Source: Pontibacter korlensis (GTDB taxonomy: Bacteria; Bacteroidota; Bacteroidia; Cytophagales; Hymenobacteraceae). Taken from it: a DNA stretch of 64,000 nt. The translations under genes were made by a program, and so were the position numbers. This document shows positions 17,436 to 25,430 of this stretch, one piece after another; the stretch's first letter is position 1, and each line of letters begins with the position of its first letter. The notes under the pieces are model-generated. The model ran no database searches and had not been told where the DNA came from. It saw only the letters and a program-made list of their open reading frames with translations. The stretch lies in contig NZ_CP009621.1 of assembly GCF_000973725.1 (NCBI RefSeq), positions 2,330,501-2,394,500 of the forward strand, given 5' to 3'.

Positions 17436-18359
17436 TTACTTGCGGTTATCCTGCCCGTGCAGCATGCTTAAATAGCTTTCGTAGCGGGTAAGGGAGATCT
17501 CGTTGTGGCGCACAGCCTCTATCACGGCGCATCCGGGCTCATTAAAGTGGGTGCAGTTGTTAAAGCGGCACTGGTTCAGGCGCTCACGCATCTCTGGGAA
17601 GAAGTGGCTCAGCTCCGCCGCCGGAATATCCACAATACCCAATTCCTTTATACCCGGCGTGTCGATAACGAAGGTCTCCGGGTCAATCTCGAACATCTCC
17701 GCAAACGTTGTGGTGTGTACGCCTTTATCAGAAAAATATGATATTTCGGAGGTTTTCAGCTCCAGGTCAGGCACGATGAGGTTGATGAGCGATGACTTGC
17801 CTACACCCGAGTGGCCTGAGAGAAGCGTGGTCTTTCCATGTAAGATAGCCTTTATGTCGTCTATGCCTTTGTTGTTTGCAGCAGACACTGCTAAGCTTGG
17901 GTAACCGATTTGGGCGTACATGTGGCTGATCTGGCGCTGGTAGTTCTTTATATCCTCATCGTACAGATCTATTTTGTTGAAGATAAGCGTGGCCGGAATA
18001 TCGTAGGCCTCAGCAGTTACCAGGAAACGATCTATAAAGCCAAAGGAGGTACGTGGTGATACTAGCGTGACGATGAGCAGAGCCAGGTCTACGTTGGCGG
18101 CAATGATGTGGGAGTAAGCAGTTTTATGCGTGCTCTGTCGGATGATGTAGTTCTCGCGCTCCTCAATTGTATGGATAACAGCAGTGTCCTCGCCAGTTGT
18201 CTCCACCTCAAACTCCACGCGGTCGCCTACGGCCAGCGGGTTACTAACCTTTAGCCCTTTTATCTTGAACTTGCCACGCAGGCGTGCCCGGTGCAATTTG
18301 CCCTCCTCGTCGCGCACCAGGTACCACGATCCCGTCGATTTTACTACTACTCCTTTCAT
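17436..18359 (-). CDS. rsgA: ribosome small-subunit-dependent GTPase A
   Basis: Circularly permuted GTPase that assists late maturation of the 30S subunit. The G motifs occur in the permuted order: NKID (G4) at 128-131, the P-loop GHSGVGKSS (G1) at 182-190 and DTPG (G3) at 233-236. An N-terminal OB-fold (about 1-70) precedes them, and the zinc site is Cys264, Cys269, His271 and Cys277. The 307-residue length is typical. Its ATG lies five bases after the waaA stop, so the two form an operon with waaA first. Confidence 0.97.
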   Translation of the reverse strand: MKGVVVKSTGSWYLVRDEEGKLHRARLRGKFKIKGLKVSNPLAVGDRVEFEVETTGEDTAVIHTIEERENYIIRQSTHKTAYSHIIAANVDLALLIVTLVSPRTSFGFIDRFLVTAEAYDIPATLIFNKIDLYDEDIKNYQRQISHMYAQIGYPSLAVSAANNKGIDDIKAILHGKTTLLSGHSGVGKSSLINLIVPDLELKTSEISYFSDKGVHTTTFAEMFEIDPETFVIDTPGIKELGIVDIPAAELSHFFPEMRERLNQCRFNNCTHFNEPGCAVIEAVRHNEISLTRYESYLSMLHGQDNRK

Positions 18360-18364
18360 GCAGT

Positions 18365-19606
18365 TTATTTCAGCAGTTGCTTTACATCGGCCATGATGGT
18401 TGCCGTAGCGCCAGCTTGCTCTTGTACGTATTGTTTTTCTTTGTGAGTTATACTTTGCCGCAGCCCTTGTGTTTCGTGCACACGCCCGAAAGCCTGCAGC
18501 AGTTCCTCCGCGTTTTGCACCGAGAATGCACAGCCCAGCGCTACCAGGTCCTTCGCCTCCTGAAACTTTTCAAACTTTGGCCCGAAGAACAGCGGCAGCC
18601 CAAACACTGCGGCTTCTAGTGTATTGTGCAGTCCTTTGCCAAAGGCTCCGCCAATATAGGCGTAGGTGCCGTAGCTGTAGAGCGAGGAGAGCATGCCAAT
18701 GTTGTCAACCACCAGCACCTTATACCTGGCTGCGTCTGCCTCAGAGGTCTGGGAGAAACGCACGGCCCCTTCGCCTAAGGCCTGCATCACCGTATTTATA
18801 CTTGCCTCGTTTACTTCGTGCGGCGCGATGATAAATTTTATACTTGGTGTATACTTCCGGGTCAGCGGCAGCAGTACTTCTATATCCGCAGGCCAACTGC
18901 TGCCTACCATAAACACCTCTTGCCCGGCAGCAAAAGCCTCTATCAAAGGTATGGTTTTAACAGATGCGGCTGTCTGCAGTACTCTGTCAAACCGCGTGTC
19001 GCCGGCTATACTTGCGTTGCTTATATTTATACTTTGCAGCAGCTCCAGTGAGGTTTTGTTCTGGGTATAGATGTGCGTGAAGCGGCGCAGGATACCACGG
19101 TAAAAGTCGCCATAGCCTTTAAAGAAAACCTGCTCCTGCCGGAAAATAGCAGAGATGGAAAGTACAGGTATACTTCTGCGCTGCAGCTCCTGCAGGTAAA
19201 AATGCCAGAACTCATACTTCACGAACACAGCCAGCTTAGGCTTAGTGATGTCCAGAAAGCGTTTGGCGTTGCTGGCGCTATCTAGGGGCAGGTAGAAAAT
19301 GTAGTCGGCTCCCGCGTAGTTTTTGCGTACCTCGTAGCCGGAAGGGGAGAAGAAGGTGAGCAGCACTTTATACTCCGGAAACGCCTCCCGGAACGCCTCG
19401 ATCACCGGTCGCCCCTGCTCAAACTCGCCCAGTGAGGCACAGTGGAACCACACCAGTGGCGCCTGGTTCTGCTGCAAAGCCTGTTGCAGCTTCTGGAACT
19501 GCCCCTTACGCCCTTGCTGCATCAGCTTCGCTTTTTGGTTGAAAGGAGCTGCCAGGGCAATGACTGTACTATAAGCCTTCAGGCCAATGTCGTAGAGTAA
19601 CTTCAA
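18365..19606 (-). CDS. waaA: 3-deoxy-D-manno-octulosonic acid (Kdo) transferase
   Basis: Transfers Kdo to lipid A precursor at the inner membrane, a required step of lipopolysaccharide synthesis. The 413 residues match the family. Visible motifs are VWFHCASLGEFEQGRPV near the N-terminus (the acceptor-site Glu lies here), the second-domain segment VFMVGSSWPADIEVLLP and the donor-binding AYIGGAFGKGLHNTLEAAVFGLP (read in two parts, AYIGGAFGKGLHN and TLEAAVFGLP). The start is TTG at 19606; no ATG or GTG precedes it in frame. A TATATTTG -7 box sits at 19669-19676 on the minus strand, about 60 bases upstream. It is followed by rsgA. Confidence 0.93.
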   Translation of the reverse strand: MKLLYDIGLKAYSTVIALAAPFNQKAKLMQQGRKGQFQKLQQALQQNQAPLVWFHCASLGEFEQGRPVIEAFREAFPEYKVLLTFFSPSGYEVRKNYAGADYIFYLPLDSASNAKRFLDITKPKLAVFVKYEFWHFYLQELQRRSIPVLSISAIFRQEQVFFKGYGDFYRGILRRFTHIYTQNKTSLELLQSINISNASIAGDTRFDRVLQTAASVKTIPLIEAFAAGQEVFMVGSSWPADIEVLLPLTRKYTPSIKFIIAPHEVNEASINTVMQALGEGAVRFSQTSEADAARYKVLVVDNIGMLSSLYSYGTYAYIGGAFGKGLHNTLEAAVFGLPLFFGPKFEKFQEAKDLVALGCAFSVQNAEELLQAFGRVHETQGLRQSITHKEKQYVQEQAGATATIMADVKQLLK

Positions 19607-19739
19607 ATTTATACTTCTTACAAAGAACTCACAGTGTCCGAAGGTCCTGCGAGCGTCTGGTTTTGCTGCAAATATAGCGCTTTACGGAGGGATAGTTGGT
19701 AAGGGTGGTGTACTTTGTGGGTTGGGAGGCTCTGTATAC

Positions 19740-19769
19740 TTGGTGAGTTACTGTTATCTGCTATATTTG
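19740..19769 (+). promoter_or_regulatory. Bacteroidota promoter ahead of the broken lipoprotein gene
   Basis: TTG at 19740-19742, a 19-base spacer and TATATTTG at 19762-19769, a full match to the -33/-7 pattern, 73 bases before the TTG start of the downstream frameshifted gene. Confidence 0.6.
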
Positions 19770-19842
19770 GTAGGGTAAGCGTAGGTTTACGTTGAGCTAA
19801 TAGTTAGGCAATACTAAAAGTATAAAATTCCAAAAAGCTACT

Positions 19843-20495
19843 TTGTTCTACCTTGTTATACTTCTACTAATAGGTTGTTCCGAAGGTGAGAAGGGTATAG
19901 AAAGTGAGCCTGAGCAGGTTTATGTCTCTGAAGAAGAGAAGCTTCTCAATGATGTCTTTCTTAGTGTTGTTGGAACCGACTTGTACTACAAAATATCCGA
20001 TAAAGAAATGGATGTAGTCTACGAGATAGCAAGCAAAGAAGGGGAAGACAAAGCACGGGCTTATTACGAAAAGCATCGGAAAGAAGACCCAACACAGCTG
20101 GTTGTCTTCACAAGAGATGAATTTTGGAATATGCATTACCCACTAAATAGCAGGAACATAATACCTGACAGACTTCAACTCATAAAGCATATCCTGATAG
20201 AGAACAACTTTGACCCTACTACACAAATACTGGAAAAACTCTCACAGCCCTTGGAACTTAGCTCTGTCAATCTAATCCGAACGGGCCGTTGTCAGGGAGC
20301 AGGATCTGGATAAGGTTAAAGGAGAATACAAGAAGTATGGCAGCTTCAACATCCAAGGTTTATATAGATAAGGCTAAAGAAAGGGCGGTCTTCGTCTATG
20401 AAAGGAACTGTATGGATGGGTTTAAGTGTGGCGAAGGAAACCTTGTTATCTTAGAAAATGGTAAAGACGGGGTGGCGAGTTTCAAAACAGTTTAA
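19843..20495 (+). pseudogene. frameshifted lipoprotein gene
   Basis: The first frame (19843-20313) begins at TTG and encodes MFYLVILLLIGCSEGEKG, a lipoprotein signal with lipobox LIGC. Coding-like sequence then moves to a second frame near 20281 (reading RAVVREQDLDKVKGEYKKYG) and to a third near 20365 (VYIDKAKERAVFVYERN, ending at 20495). Together the three pieces read as one protein of about 215 residues with at least two one-base shifts. A good promoter still precedes it. I do not recognise the family. Sequencing error is the alternative explanation. Confidence 0.65.
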
Positions 20496-20536
20496 TCTGT
20501 ATGTATCATAGAAAAACAATAAGAAAAGAATAGCAT

Positions 20537-20604
20537 TGCCTACCCCTATACATAAGCCAAGCAGCGGCTACGCCTCGCTCGCTTTATGTACCAATTGGTA
20601 GGCA
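20537..20604 (+). repeat. attC-like imperfect hairpin
   Basis: TGCCTACC (20537-20544) pairs with GGTAGGCA (20597-20604); after unpaired spacers of 4 and 6 bases, TACATAAGC pairs with GCTTTATGTA leaving one bulged T; a 23-base variable loop closes it. This order of outer stem, unpaired spacer, inner stem with an extrahelical base and variable tip is the architecture of integron attC sites, and the outer boxes differ from the GCCTAAC/GTTAGGC pair by one compensated position. No integrase gene is visible. Confidence 0.5.
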
Positions 20605-20632
20605 CCCTTCAAGCGAAACACTTCAAGAAAGA

Positions 20633-21166
20633 ATGGTAAACATCAACATAACAAGAGTAACACCAGCCGACATTGACCAACTGCAGAAGATTGGCAGGCA
20701 AACATTCTCCGAAACGTTTTCAGCAGGAAACACAGAGAAGAATATGGCAAAGTACTTGGATGAGGGCTTTTCAATAGAGAAACTGACGACCGAACTCAAC
20801 AACCAAAGCTCAGAGTTCTATTTTGCGACCTTTGGCGATGAGATAGTTGGTTACTTAAAGCTAAACTTCGGACAGTCTCAAACAGAGCTAAAAGACAACA
20901 AAGCCCTTGAAATTGAAAGGATTTACGTGGTAAAAGATTTCCACGGGAAAGGCGTAGGGCAGCTGCTCTATGAAAAGGCCATAAAAATTGCAAGGCAGGT
21001 AGATGCCGATTACGTTTGGTTGGGTGTTTGGGAAGAAAACCCAAGGGCCATAAATTTTTACAAGAAAAACGGGTTCGTAGAATTTGACAGGCACATCTTC
21101 AGGTTAGGCGACGATGAGCAGATAGATATCATGATGAAGCTGCAACTGGACAGCAAGCAAGTATAA
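20633..21166 (+). CDS. GNAT family N-acetyltransferase
   Basis: A 177-residue acetyl-CoA-dependent N-acetyltransferase, most like the PaiA type that acts on polyamines. The acetyl-CoA binding region ERIYVVKDFHGKGVGQLLYEKA shows the family HGKGVG loop, followed by VWLGVWEENPRAINFYKKNGF, a classic GNAT C-terminal motif. The gene is rich in Lys and Asn codons compared with its neighbours and lies between two attC-like structures, so it may have come in as a mobile cassette. Substrate is not known. Confidence 0.88.
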   Translation: MVNINITRVTPADIDQLQKIGRQTFSETFSAGNTEKNMAKYLDEGFSIEKLTTELNNQSSEFYFATFGDEIVGYLKLNFGQSQTELKDNKALEIERIYVVKDFHGKGVGQLLYEKAIKIARQVDADYVWLGVWEENPRAINFYKKNGFVEFDRHIFRLGDDEQIDIMMKLQLDSKQV

Positions 21167-21198
21167 AGGGGCACCACTCAAAATATGGTTGAGTAGCT

Positions 21199-21286
21199 AA
21201 AGTTGGACCTTATGTAGTTTAAGCTAATCGTCCCGACGCTCGCATTGCGCTTATACTTGCTTTTGTCCCAGTATCTTTTCAACTTT
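21199..21286 (+). repeat. degenerate attC-like structure after the GNAT gene
   Basis: AAAGTT (21199-21204) can pair with AACTTT (21281-21286), GGAC (21205-21208) with GTCC (21265-21268), and GTTTAAGC (21217-21224) with GCTTATAC (21249-21256, one mismatch) around a GC-rich tip. The tip GACGCTCGCATTGC resembles that of the hairpin at 20537-20604. Pairing is weaker, so this is a decayed relative at best. Confidence 0.3.
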
Positions 21287-21349
21287 CTGAACAAATAAAC
21301 CTGCCAGGTTTTCTGATGTGCTAATTATAACAAATCCAATTATAGGCCT

Positions 21350-21357
21350 TATTTTTG
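21350..21357 (+). promoter_or_regulatory. -7 box TATTTTTG ahead of the arginine-deiminase-family gene
   Basis: Matches TAnnTTTG and lies 33 bases before the TTG at 21390. It overlaps the frame that a GTG at 21318 would open, which is why the shorter start was chosen. No -33 TTG seen. Confidence 0.45.
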
Positions 21358-21389
21358 CAGTGCGGAAAGCACCCTTAGATAGTATAGAA

Positions 21390-22268
21390 TTGATTAAGAC
21401 CATAAAGCAGTACAGCGAGACCCATACGCTGCAGAAAGTAATTATTGGCAGGTACGAGAACTACAGCGAGGCGCCGGCTTATGTGGAGCTGGTGAACGAG
21501 GATCAGAAGAACGGACTGCCGCAAAAGGAGCAGCTGAAGGAGGAGTTCGATACGTTCAGGCAAGTGCTGACGGAGGCAGGCGTGGAGGTGCTGGTGCCGG
21601 ATTACGTGGGCAAATTTGTCTACGACCAGCTCACGCCGCGCGACCTGGGCATGGTGATCGGGGAGAAGTTCCTGCTCTGCAACATGGTGAAGAAAAGCCG
21701 CCGCTACGAAAGTGCTGGTATTTTCCGCTACCTGCACGACATCCCCGGCCACGAGGCCAACATTATTATCCCCGACTCGCCTACTTGTTTTATAGAGGGT
21801 GGCGATATACTGGTAGATAAAGGAAACATCTTCGTGGCTGTATCGCAGCGCACGAACCAAGAGGGTGTGGCTTTCCTGGAGGAGCAGTTTGGCAGTGAGT
21901 TTAACGTGGTGCCGGTAGAGGCGCGAACCTTGGCAGAAGGCGAGAACGTGCTGCACCTAGACTGCATGTTTAACCCGGTAGGAGGCAGGGCAGCCCTTAT
22001 TTATGAAGAAGGCTTTAAGCAGGTCCCACGCGAGATTCTCGATAACTACGACCTGATCAGGGTGAACAAGGAGCAGCAGCGGGAGCTGGCCACTAACATA
22101 CTTTCGCTGTCGCAGGACCGGATCATCAGCCGCGACCATTCGCTGTGCAAACCAATCAACGAGGAAATTAGGAAGGCTGGAATAGACGTTGTAGAGATAA
22201 AGTTTGATGCCGCTCCTGCCACTGGAGGCTCCTTCAGGTGCTGTAGTCTGCCCTTAAGAAGAGGCTAG
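21390..22268 (+). CDS. arginine deiminase / amidinotransferase family protein
   Basis: A guanidine-modifying enzyme of the penta-beta-alpha propeller superfamily (arginine deiminase, dimethylargininase). Motifs in order are KVIIGRYENY near the start, CFIEGGDILV with the catalytic acidic residue, LHLDCMFNPVG with the catalytic His, and the C-terminal GGSFRCCSLPLRR carrying the nucleophilic Cys. Length is about 293 residues. The start is uncertain: TTG 21390 gives MIKTIKQYSETHTLQKV, GTG 21360 or GTG 21318 would be longer. The actual substrate (arginine, methylarginine or other) is not settled by the sequence. Confidence 0.85.
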   Translation: MIKTIKQYSETHTLQKVIIGRYENYSEAPAYVELVNEDQKNGLPQKEQLKEEFDTFRQVLTEAGVEVLVPDYVGKFVYDQLTPRDLGMVIGEKFLLCNMVKKSRRYESAGIFRYLHDIPGHEANIIIPDSPTCFIEGGDILVDKGNIFVAVSQRTNQEGVAFLEEQFGSEFNVVPVEARTLAEGENVLHLDCMFNPVGGRAALIYEEGFKQVPREILDNYDLIRVNKEQQRELATNILSLSQDRIISRDHSLCKPINEEIRKAGIDVVEIKFDAAPATGGSFRCCSLPLRRG

Positions 22269-22357
22269 CAAGAGTAAATGCATAAAAATTGGGATCAGTG
22301 GAATATTAAACAAAGGCTATTTTTAATTAGCTTAAGGCTTCAAAGTATAAGAACCTT

Positions 22358-22840
22358 ATGCCCCTCAACATTCGTCCTATTCAAGCATCCGACAACGAGC
22401 CGCTGGCAACGCTGATCCGGCAGGTTTTCCGGGAGTTCAAGATCGATAAACCCGGTACGGTGTATACCGACCCTACCACTGATGCTTTGTATCAGCTGTT
22501 CCAGCACCCTGGCAGCACCTATTTTGTTGCAGAAGAGAATGGTGTAATAGTAGGCGGCTGCGGCGTTTATCCGACAGAAGGTTTGCCGGAGGGATGTGCC
22601 GAGCTGGTAAAGTTTTACCTTGCTGCCAATGCCCGAGGCAAGGGTATCGGAAATAAACTGTTGCAGCAAAGTATAGAAGCAGCCAAGACGCTTGGCTATA
22701 AGCAGTTATACTTAGAGTCGTTTCCTGAACTGGCAAGAGCCGTATCAATGTATGAAAAAGCAGGCTTCAGGCCTTTGCCACATGCACTCGGTAACTCTGG
22801 CCACTATGCCTGTAATATCTGGATGTTGAAAGAGCTATGA
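22358..22840 (+). CDS. GNAT family N-acetyltransferase
   Basis: A 160-residue acetyltransferase. The acetyl-CoA loop is in VKFYLAANARGKGIGNKLL (ARGKGIG) and the C-terminal motif is ELARAVSMYEKAGFRPL. Substrate unknown. The last four bases ATGA overlap the start of the methyltransferase gene, so the two are translationally coupled and form an operon. Codon use is like the surrounding chromosome, unlike the GNAT gene at 20633. Confidence 0.9.
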   Translation: MPLNIRPIQASDNEPLATLIRQVFREFKIDKPGTVYTDPTTDALYQLFQHPGSTYFVAEENGVIVGGCGVYPTEGLPEGCAELVKFYLAANARGKGIGNKLLQQSIEAAKTLGYKQLYLESFPELARAVSMYEKAGFRPLPHALGNSGHYACNIWMLKEL

Positions 22841-23463
22841 GCATACAACAAGCCTATAACAGTTGGGCCCCACAGTACGACACCAACAAGAACAGAACCC
22901 GCGACTTAGAGGCCGTGGCCCTGCGCACCACGCTGGCAAGTATAAATTTTGAGACTTGCCTCGAGGTTGGCTGCGGCACAGGTAAGAACACCGAGTGGCT
23001 GGTACGGAAGGCAATGCATGTTACTGCCGTAGACCTTTCGGAGGAGATGCTGGAGCGGGCAAGGAAGAAGGTAAGCTCAAACAAGGCCGAGTTTGTGCAG
23101 GCTGATATTACCCAGGTCTGGAGCTTTGCAACGCAGCCTTACGACCTGGTAAGCTTTAGCCTGGTGCTGGAGCACATCTCAGATCTGGATCATACTTTTA
23201 AGCAGGTGGCTGCGGTGCTAAACCACGGCGGGCACGTCTACATTGGTGAGTTGCACCCTTTTAAGCAGTATACCGGAACCAAAGCCCGTTTCGATACCGA
23301 GGAGGGGAGGCAGGAGGTGGAGTGCTATACCCACCACGTGTCAGACTTCGTGCAGGCAGCAAAGCGGTACGGCCTAAGTTTGGTAGACCTGAACGAATAC
23401 TTCGACGAAAATGACCGGACAACTATACCGCGCATCCTAACCATGCTTTTGCAGAAGGTGTAG
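22837..23463 (+). CDS. class I SAM-dependent methyltransferase
   Basis: A 208-residue methyltransferase of the Methyltransf_11/25 type. Motif I LEVGCGTGKNTEWL at about 41-54 binds SAM, VTAVDLSEEMLERAR gives the acidic loop, VQADITQVW motif II and YDLVSFSLVLEHI motif III. The target is unknown. It overlaps the preceding GNAT gene by four bases; the pair is likely one transcript. Confidence 0.92.
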   Translation: MSIQQAYNSWAPQYDTNKNRTRDLEAVALRTTLASINFETCLEVGCGTGKNTEWLVRKAMHVTAVDLSEEMLERARKKVSSNKAEFVQADITQVWSFATQPYDLVSFSLVLEHISDLDHTFKQVAAVLNHGGHVYIGELHPFKQYTGTKARFDTEEGRQEVECYTHHVSDFVQAAKRYGLSLVDLNEYFDENDRTTIPRILTMLLQKV

Positions 23464-23474
23464 CTTTGCTCGAA

Positions 23475-23996
23475 TTACTGCTTCTTTAAGCTATACCCAA
23501 TACCGGCTCCTATCCATGGCAGAATAGGTATAAAAGAATTCGTAATCAGGATAGGTTGTGTGTTGATGTGAAAGAACAGCCCCTCTCCATCCTCCGGATA
23601 ATGCTTAAAGCCAAGGTACAGGGTGAAGGGAACAATCATAGATTCATATTCCGAGTCCATGCAGCCGTAACACTCCTCAACCCTGGTGTCGAAGTAATCT
23701 CTTGTAGAGAGAAAACCGGCCAAACCAAGCTCAAACTTGTTGTTGCTGCGGCCCAAGTTTGCACCAACGAACAAAGGTAGCGAAGGGTGCCATTCAGCAT
23801 CCTGGCCATATGCAGTGCCTATACCTGCTCCATAGTGCAGGCTCAGTTTTTTATCAGCGTTAGGATTTCGCTCATACAGTACAGCGGGGCCCACTATGTT
23901 CTTACCCAACAGCTCTAAATTAATGGTATGCCTGGTCTGAGCCCTAGCATGTAGTGTGGCACAGCAGAAGGTGAGCAACAGGAGCACATTTTTCAT
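23475..23996 (-). CDS. exported beta-barrel-like hypothetical protein
   Basis: A 173-residue protein with a type I signal peptide (MKNVLLLLTFCCATLHARAQ). The mature part has alternating strands and many Gly and aromatic residues (SLHYGAGIGTAYGQ, FELGLAGFLS) and ends WIGAGIGYSLKKQ. It looks like a small outer-membrane barrel. Two cysteines in VEECYGCMDSEY could form a disulfide. Function unknown. It ends 11 bases from the convergent methyltransferase gene. Confidence 0.72.
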   Translation of the reverse strand: MKNVLLLLTFCCATLHARAQTRHTINLELLGKNIVGPAVLYERNPNADKKLSLHYGAGIGTAYGQDAEWHPSLPLFVGANLGRSNNKFELGLAGFLSTRDYFDTRVEECYGCMDSEYESMIVPFTLYLGFKHYPEDGEGLFFHINTQPILITNSFIPILPWIGAGIGYSLKKQ

Positions 23997-24073
23997 ACAT
24001 CAAGATTATAAATTATTCATGTATAAAAAATAGTGAATTATCAGGTAAACGATTTGATAACAACAACTTATAA

Positions 24074-24113
24074 TAACAAAAACGCCCCTGCATTTGCAGG
24101 GGCGTTTTTGTTA
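24074..24113 (-). terminator. intrinsic terminator of the peroxiredoxin gene
   Basis: Long stem TAACAAAAACGCCCCTGC with its complement GCAGGGGCGTTTTTGTTA around a 4-base loop; AT-rich arms give a U tract on both strands. Confidence 0.9.
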
Positions 24114-24133
24114 TATGCTTAAGAAGTAACTTC

Positions 24134-24772
24134 TTAGTGAGCTGCGTTTTTAGAAAGGTAGTTAGATACACCTTCTTTAGTAGCTTGCATACCTTCCTGA
24201 CCTTCTGACCAGTTAGCTGGGCAAACCTCGCCTTTCTCCTCGAAATACTGCAGAGCATCTACCATACGTAGTGCTTCGTCGATAGAGCGGCCAAGTGGCA
24301 GGTCGTTCACTACTTGGTGACGAACAACACCTTCTTTGTCGATCAGGAACAGACCACGGTAAGCAACAGGCTCACCTACAAAAGTAACTTCACCTTCTTC
24401 GTTATACTCATAGTGACCAGCCAGAACGTCGTAGTTCTGTGCAATAGTTTTTGCAGCGTCAGCTACAAGTGGGTAGTTTACGCCTTCGATACCACCCTGC
24501 TCACGCGGAGTGTTCAACCATGCGAAGTGAGAGAAGTGCGTGTCAGTAGAGCAACCTACTACAGCTACACCTTTGCGCTCAAACTCTTCCATTCTGTCTT
24601 GGAAAGCGATGATCTCAGTTGGGCACACAAAAGTGAAGTCCATTGGGTAAAAATAGAAAATTACGTGCTTCTTGCCAATGTACTGCTCTAATGAAAAGTC
24701 TTCTACAAACTCACCGTTTTCAACGGCCATTGTCTTGAACGAAGGTGCTTTTTTACCTACTAATACTGCCAT
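24134..24772 (-). CDS. 2-Cys peroxiredoxin (AhpC/Prx1 type)
   Basis: Thiol peroxidase reducing hydrogen peroxide and organic peroxides. The peroxidatic Cys is Cys50 in PMDFTFVCPTEI, and the resolving Cys is Cys184 in GEVCPANW. The 212-residue length and the YF motif-free C-terminus fit a typical 2-Cys enzyme. It lies 29 bases downstream of a PerR-like regulator on the same strand with no promoter box between, so both are probably made from the perR promoter and induced by peroxide. Confidence 0.95.
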   Translation of the reverse strand: MAVLVGKKAPSFKTMAVENGEFVEDFSLEQYIGKKHVIFYFYPMDFTFVCPTEIIAFQDRMEEFERKGVAVVGCSTDTHFSHFAWLNTPREQGGIEGVNYPLVADAAKTIAQNYDVLAGHYEYNEEGEVTFVGEPVAYRGLFLIDKEGVVRHQVVNDLPLGRSIDEALRMVDALQYFEEKGEVCPANWSEGQEGMQATKEGVSNYLSKNAAH

Positions 24773-24801
24773 TTGTTATTGGTTTTTGGTTTTTAATAAA
24801 T

Positions 24802-25266
24802 CTATTTTGAAACTCGTGTGATGCTTATTTGTTTTTCGGGATCCACCTTATTACCTGAGAGCTGTACCGAGAATCCTTTGATATCGAAGTTCTCCAGGTT
24901 TCTCTTACTGAAGAACTCTATCAACAACTGGTCAAGCTCCGGGTCCTCGAAGTCAACTATCTCCTTAGTTTTACTGCAATAGATGTGGCTATGCACTAAA
25001 GTATTCCCGTCATAGCGCTTGCTGCCCTCCTCTGAAAGCACGCGCCGGATCAAGCCTGTTTCGGCAAAAGTGTCCAGCGTTTTGTAAACTGTACCCAGCG
25101 AAATCGTGGGGTTAGCTGGCTTTAGGTGCTGATACACATCTTCAGCAGTGGGGTGGTGCCCGTGTAATGCTGCTACCGCTTCGAACACAACAATGCGCTG
25201 GTGCGTGGCCTTAAGGCCGCACGTTAACAGGCGCTGTCGTAATTCGTCTCGGGTCAGGTTTTGCAT
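24802..25266 (-). CDS. Fur/PerR family transcriptional regulator
   Basis: A 154-residue metalloregulator, most likely PerR-type. The DNA-binding winged helix covers about residues 10-80 with the recognition helix in TISLGTVYKTLDTF. Candidate metal ligands are His37/His38, Asp86, His92 and His94 (HSHIYC). The usual CxxC structural zinc motif is reduced to CSKT at 97-100, and no second CxxC is present. The downstream gene is a peroxiredoxin, which supports a peroxide-sensing role. An operator-like palindrome lies just upstream of its ATG, implying autoregulation. It is the first gene of the operon. Confidence 0.92.
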   Translation of the reverse strand: MQNLTRDELRQRLLTCGLKATHQRIVVFEAVAALHGHHPTAEDVYQHLKPANPTISLGTVYKTLDTFAETGLIRRVLSEEGSKRYDGNTLVHSHIYCSKTKEIVDFEDPELDQLLIEFFSKRNLENFDIKGFSVQLSGNKVDPEKQISITRVSK

Positions 25267-25274
25267 ATTCTAGT

Positions 25275-25289
25275 TAAGAATGATTCTTA
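25275..25289 (-). promoter_or_regulatory. PerR/Fur-type operator
   Basis: Perfect 7-1-7 inverted repeat TAAGAATGATTCTTA, the same geometry as PerR and Fur boxes. It lies 8 bases before the perR ATG and just downstream of the predicted transcription start, where a bound repressor would block transcription. A second short palindrome AGGAATAGTTCCT is at 25293-25305. Confidence 0.72.
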
Positions 25290-25306
25290 TTTAGGAATAG
25301 TTCCTG

Positions 25307-25335
25307 CAAAGGTAAGGCATAACTAGAAACATCAA
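25307..25335 (-). promoter_or_regulatory. promoter of the perR-peroxiredoxin operon
   Basis: Minus-strand TTG (25333-25335), an 18-base spacer and TACCTTTG (25307-25314), a full match to the Bacteroidota pattern. Confidence 0.65.
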
Positions 25336-25430
25336 AAGTTACGGAGTTAAAAAATCGTTAAATGATCTATCCTATCCTGAACTCCAACTTGCACTTCTCT
25401 ACAAAAAGCGTCCTACTAGTATAGGCGAAG

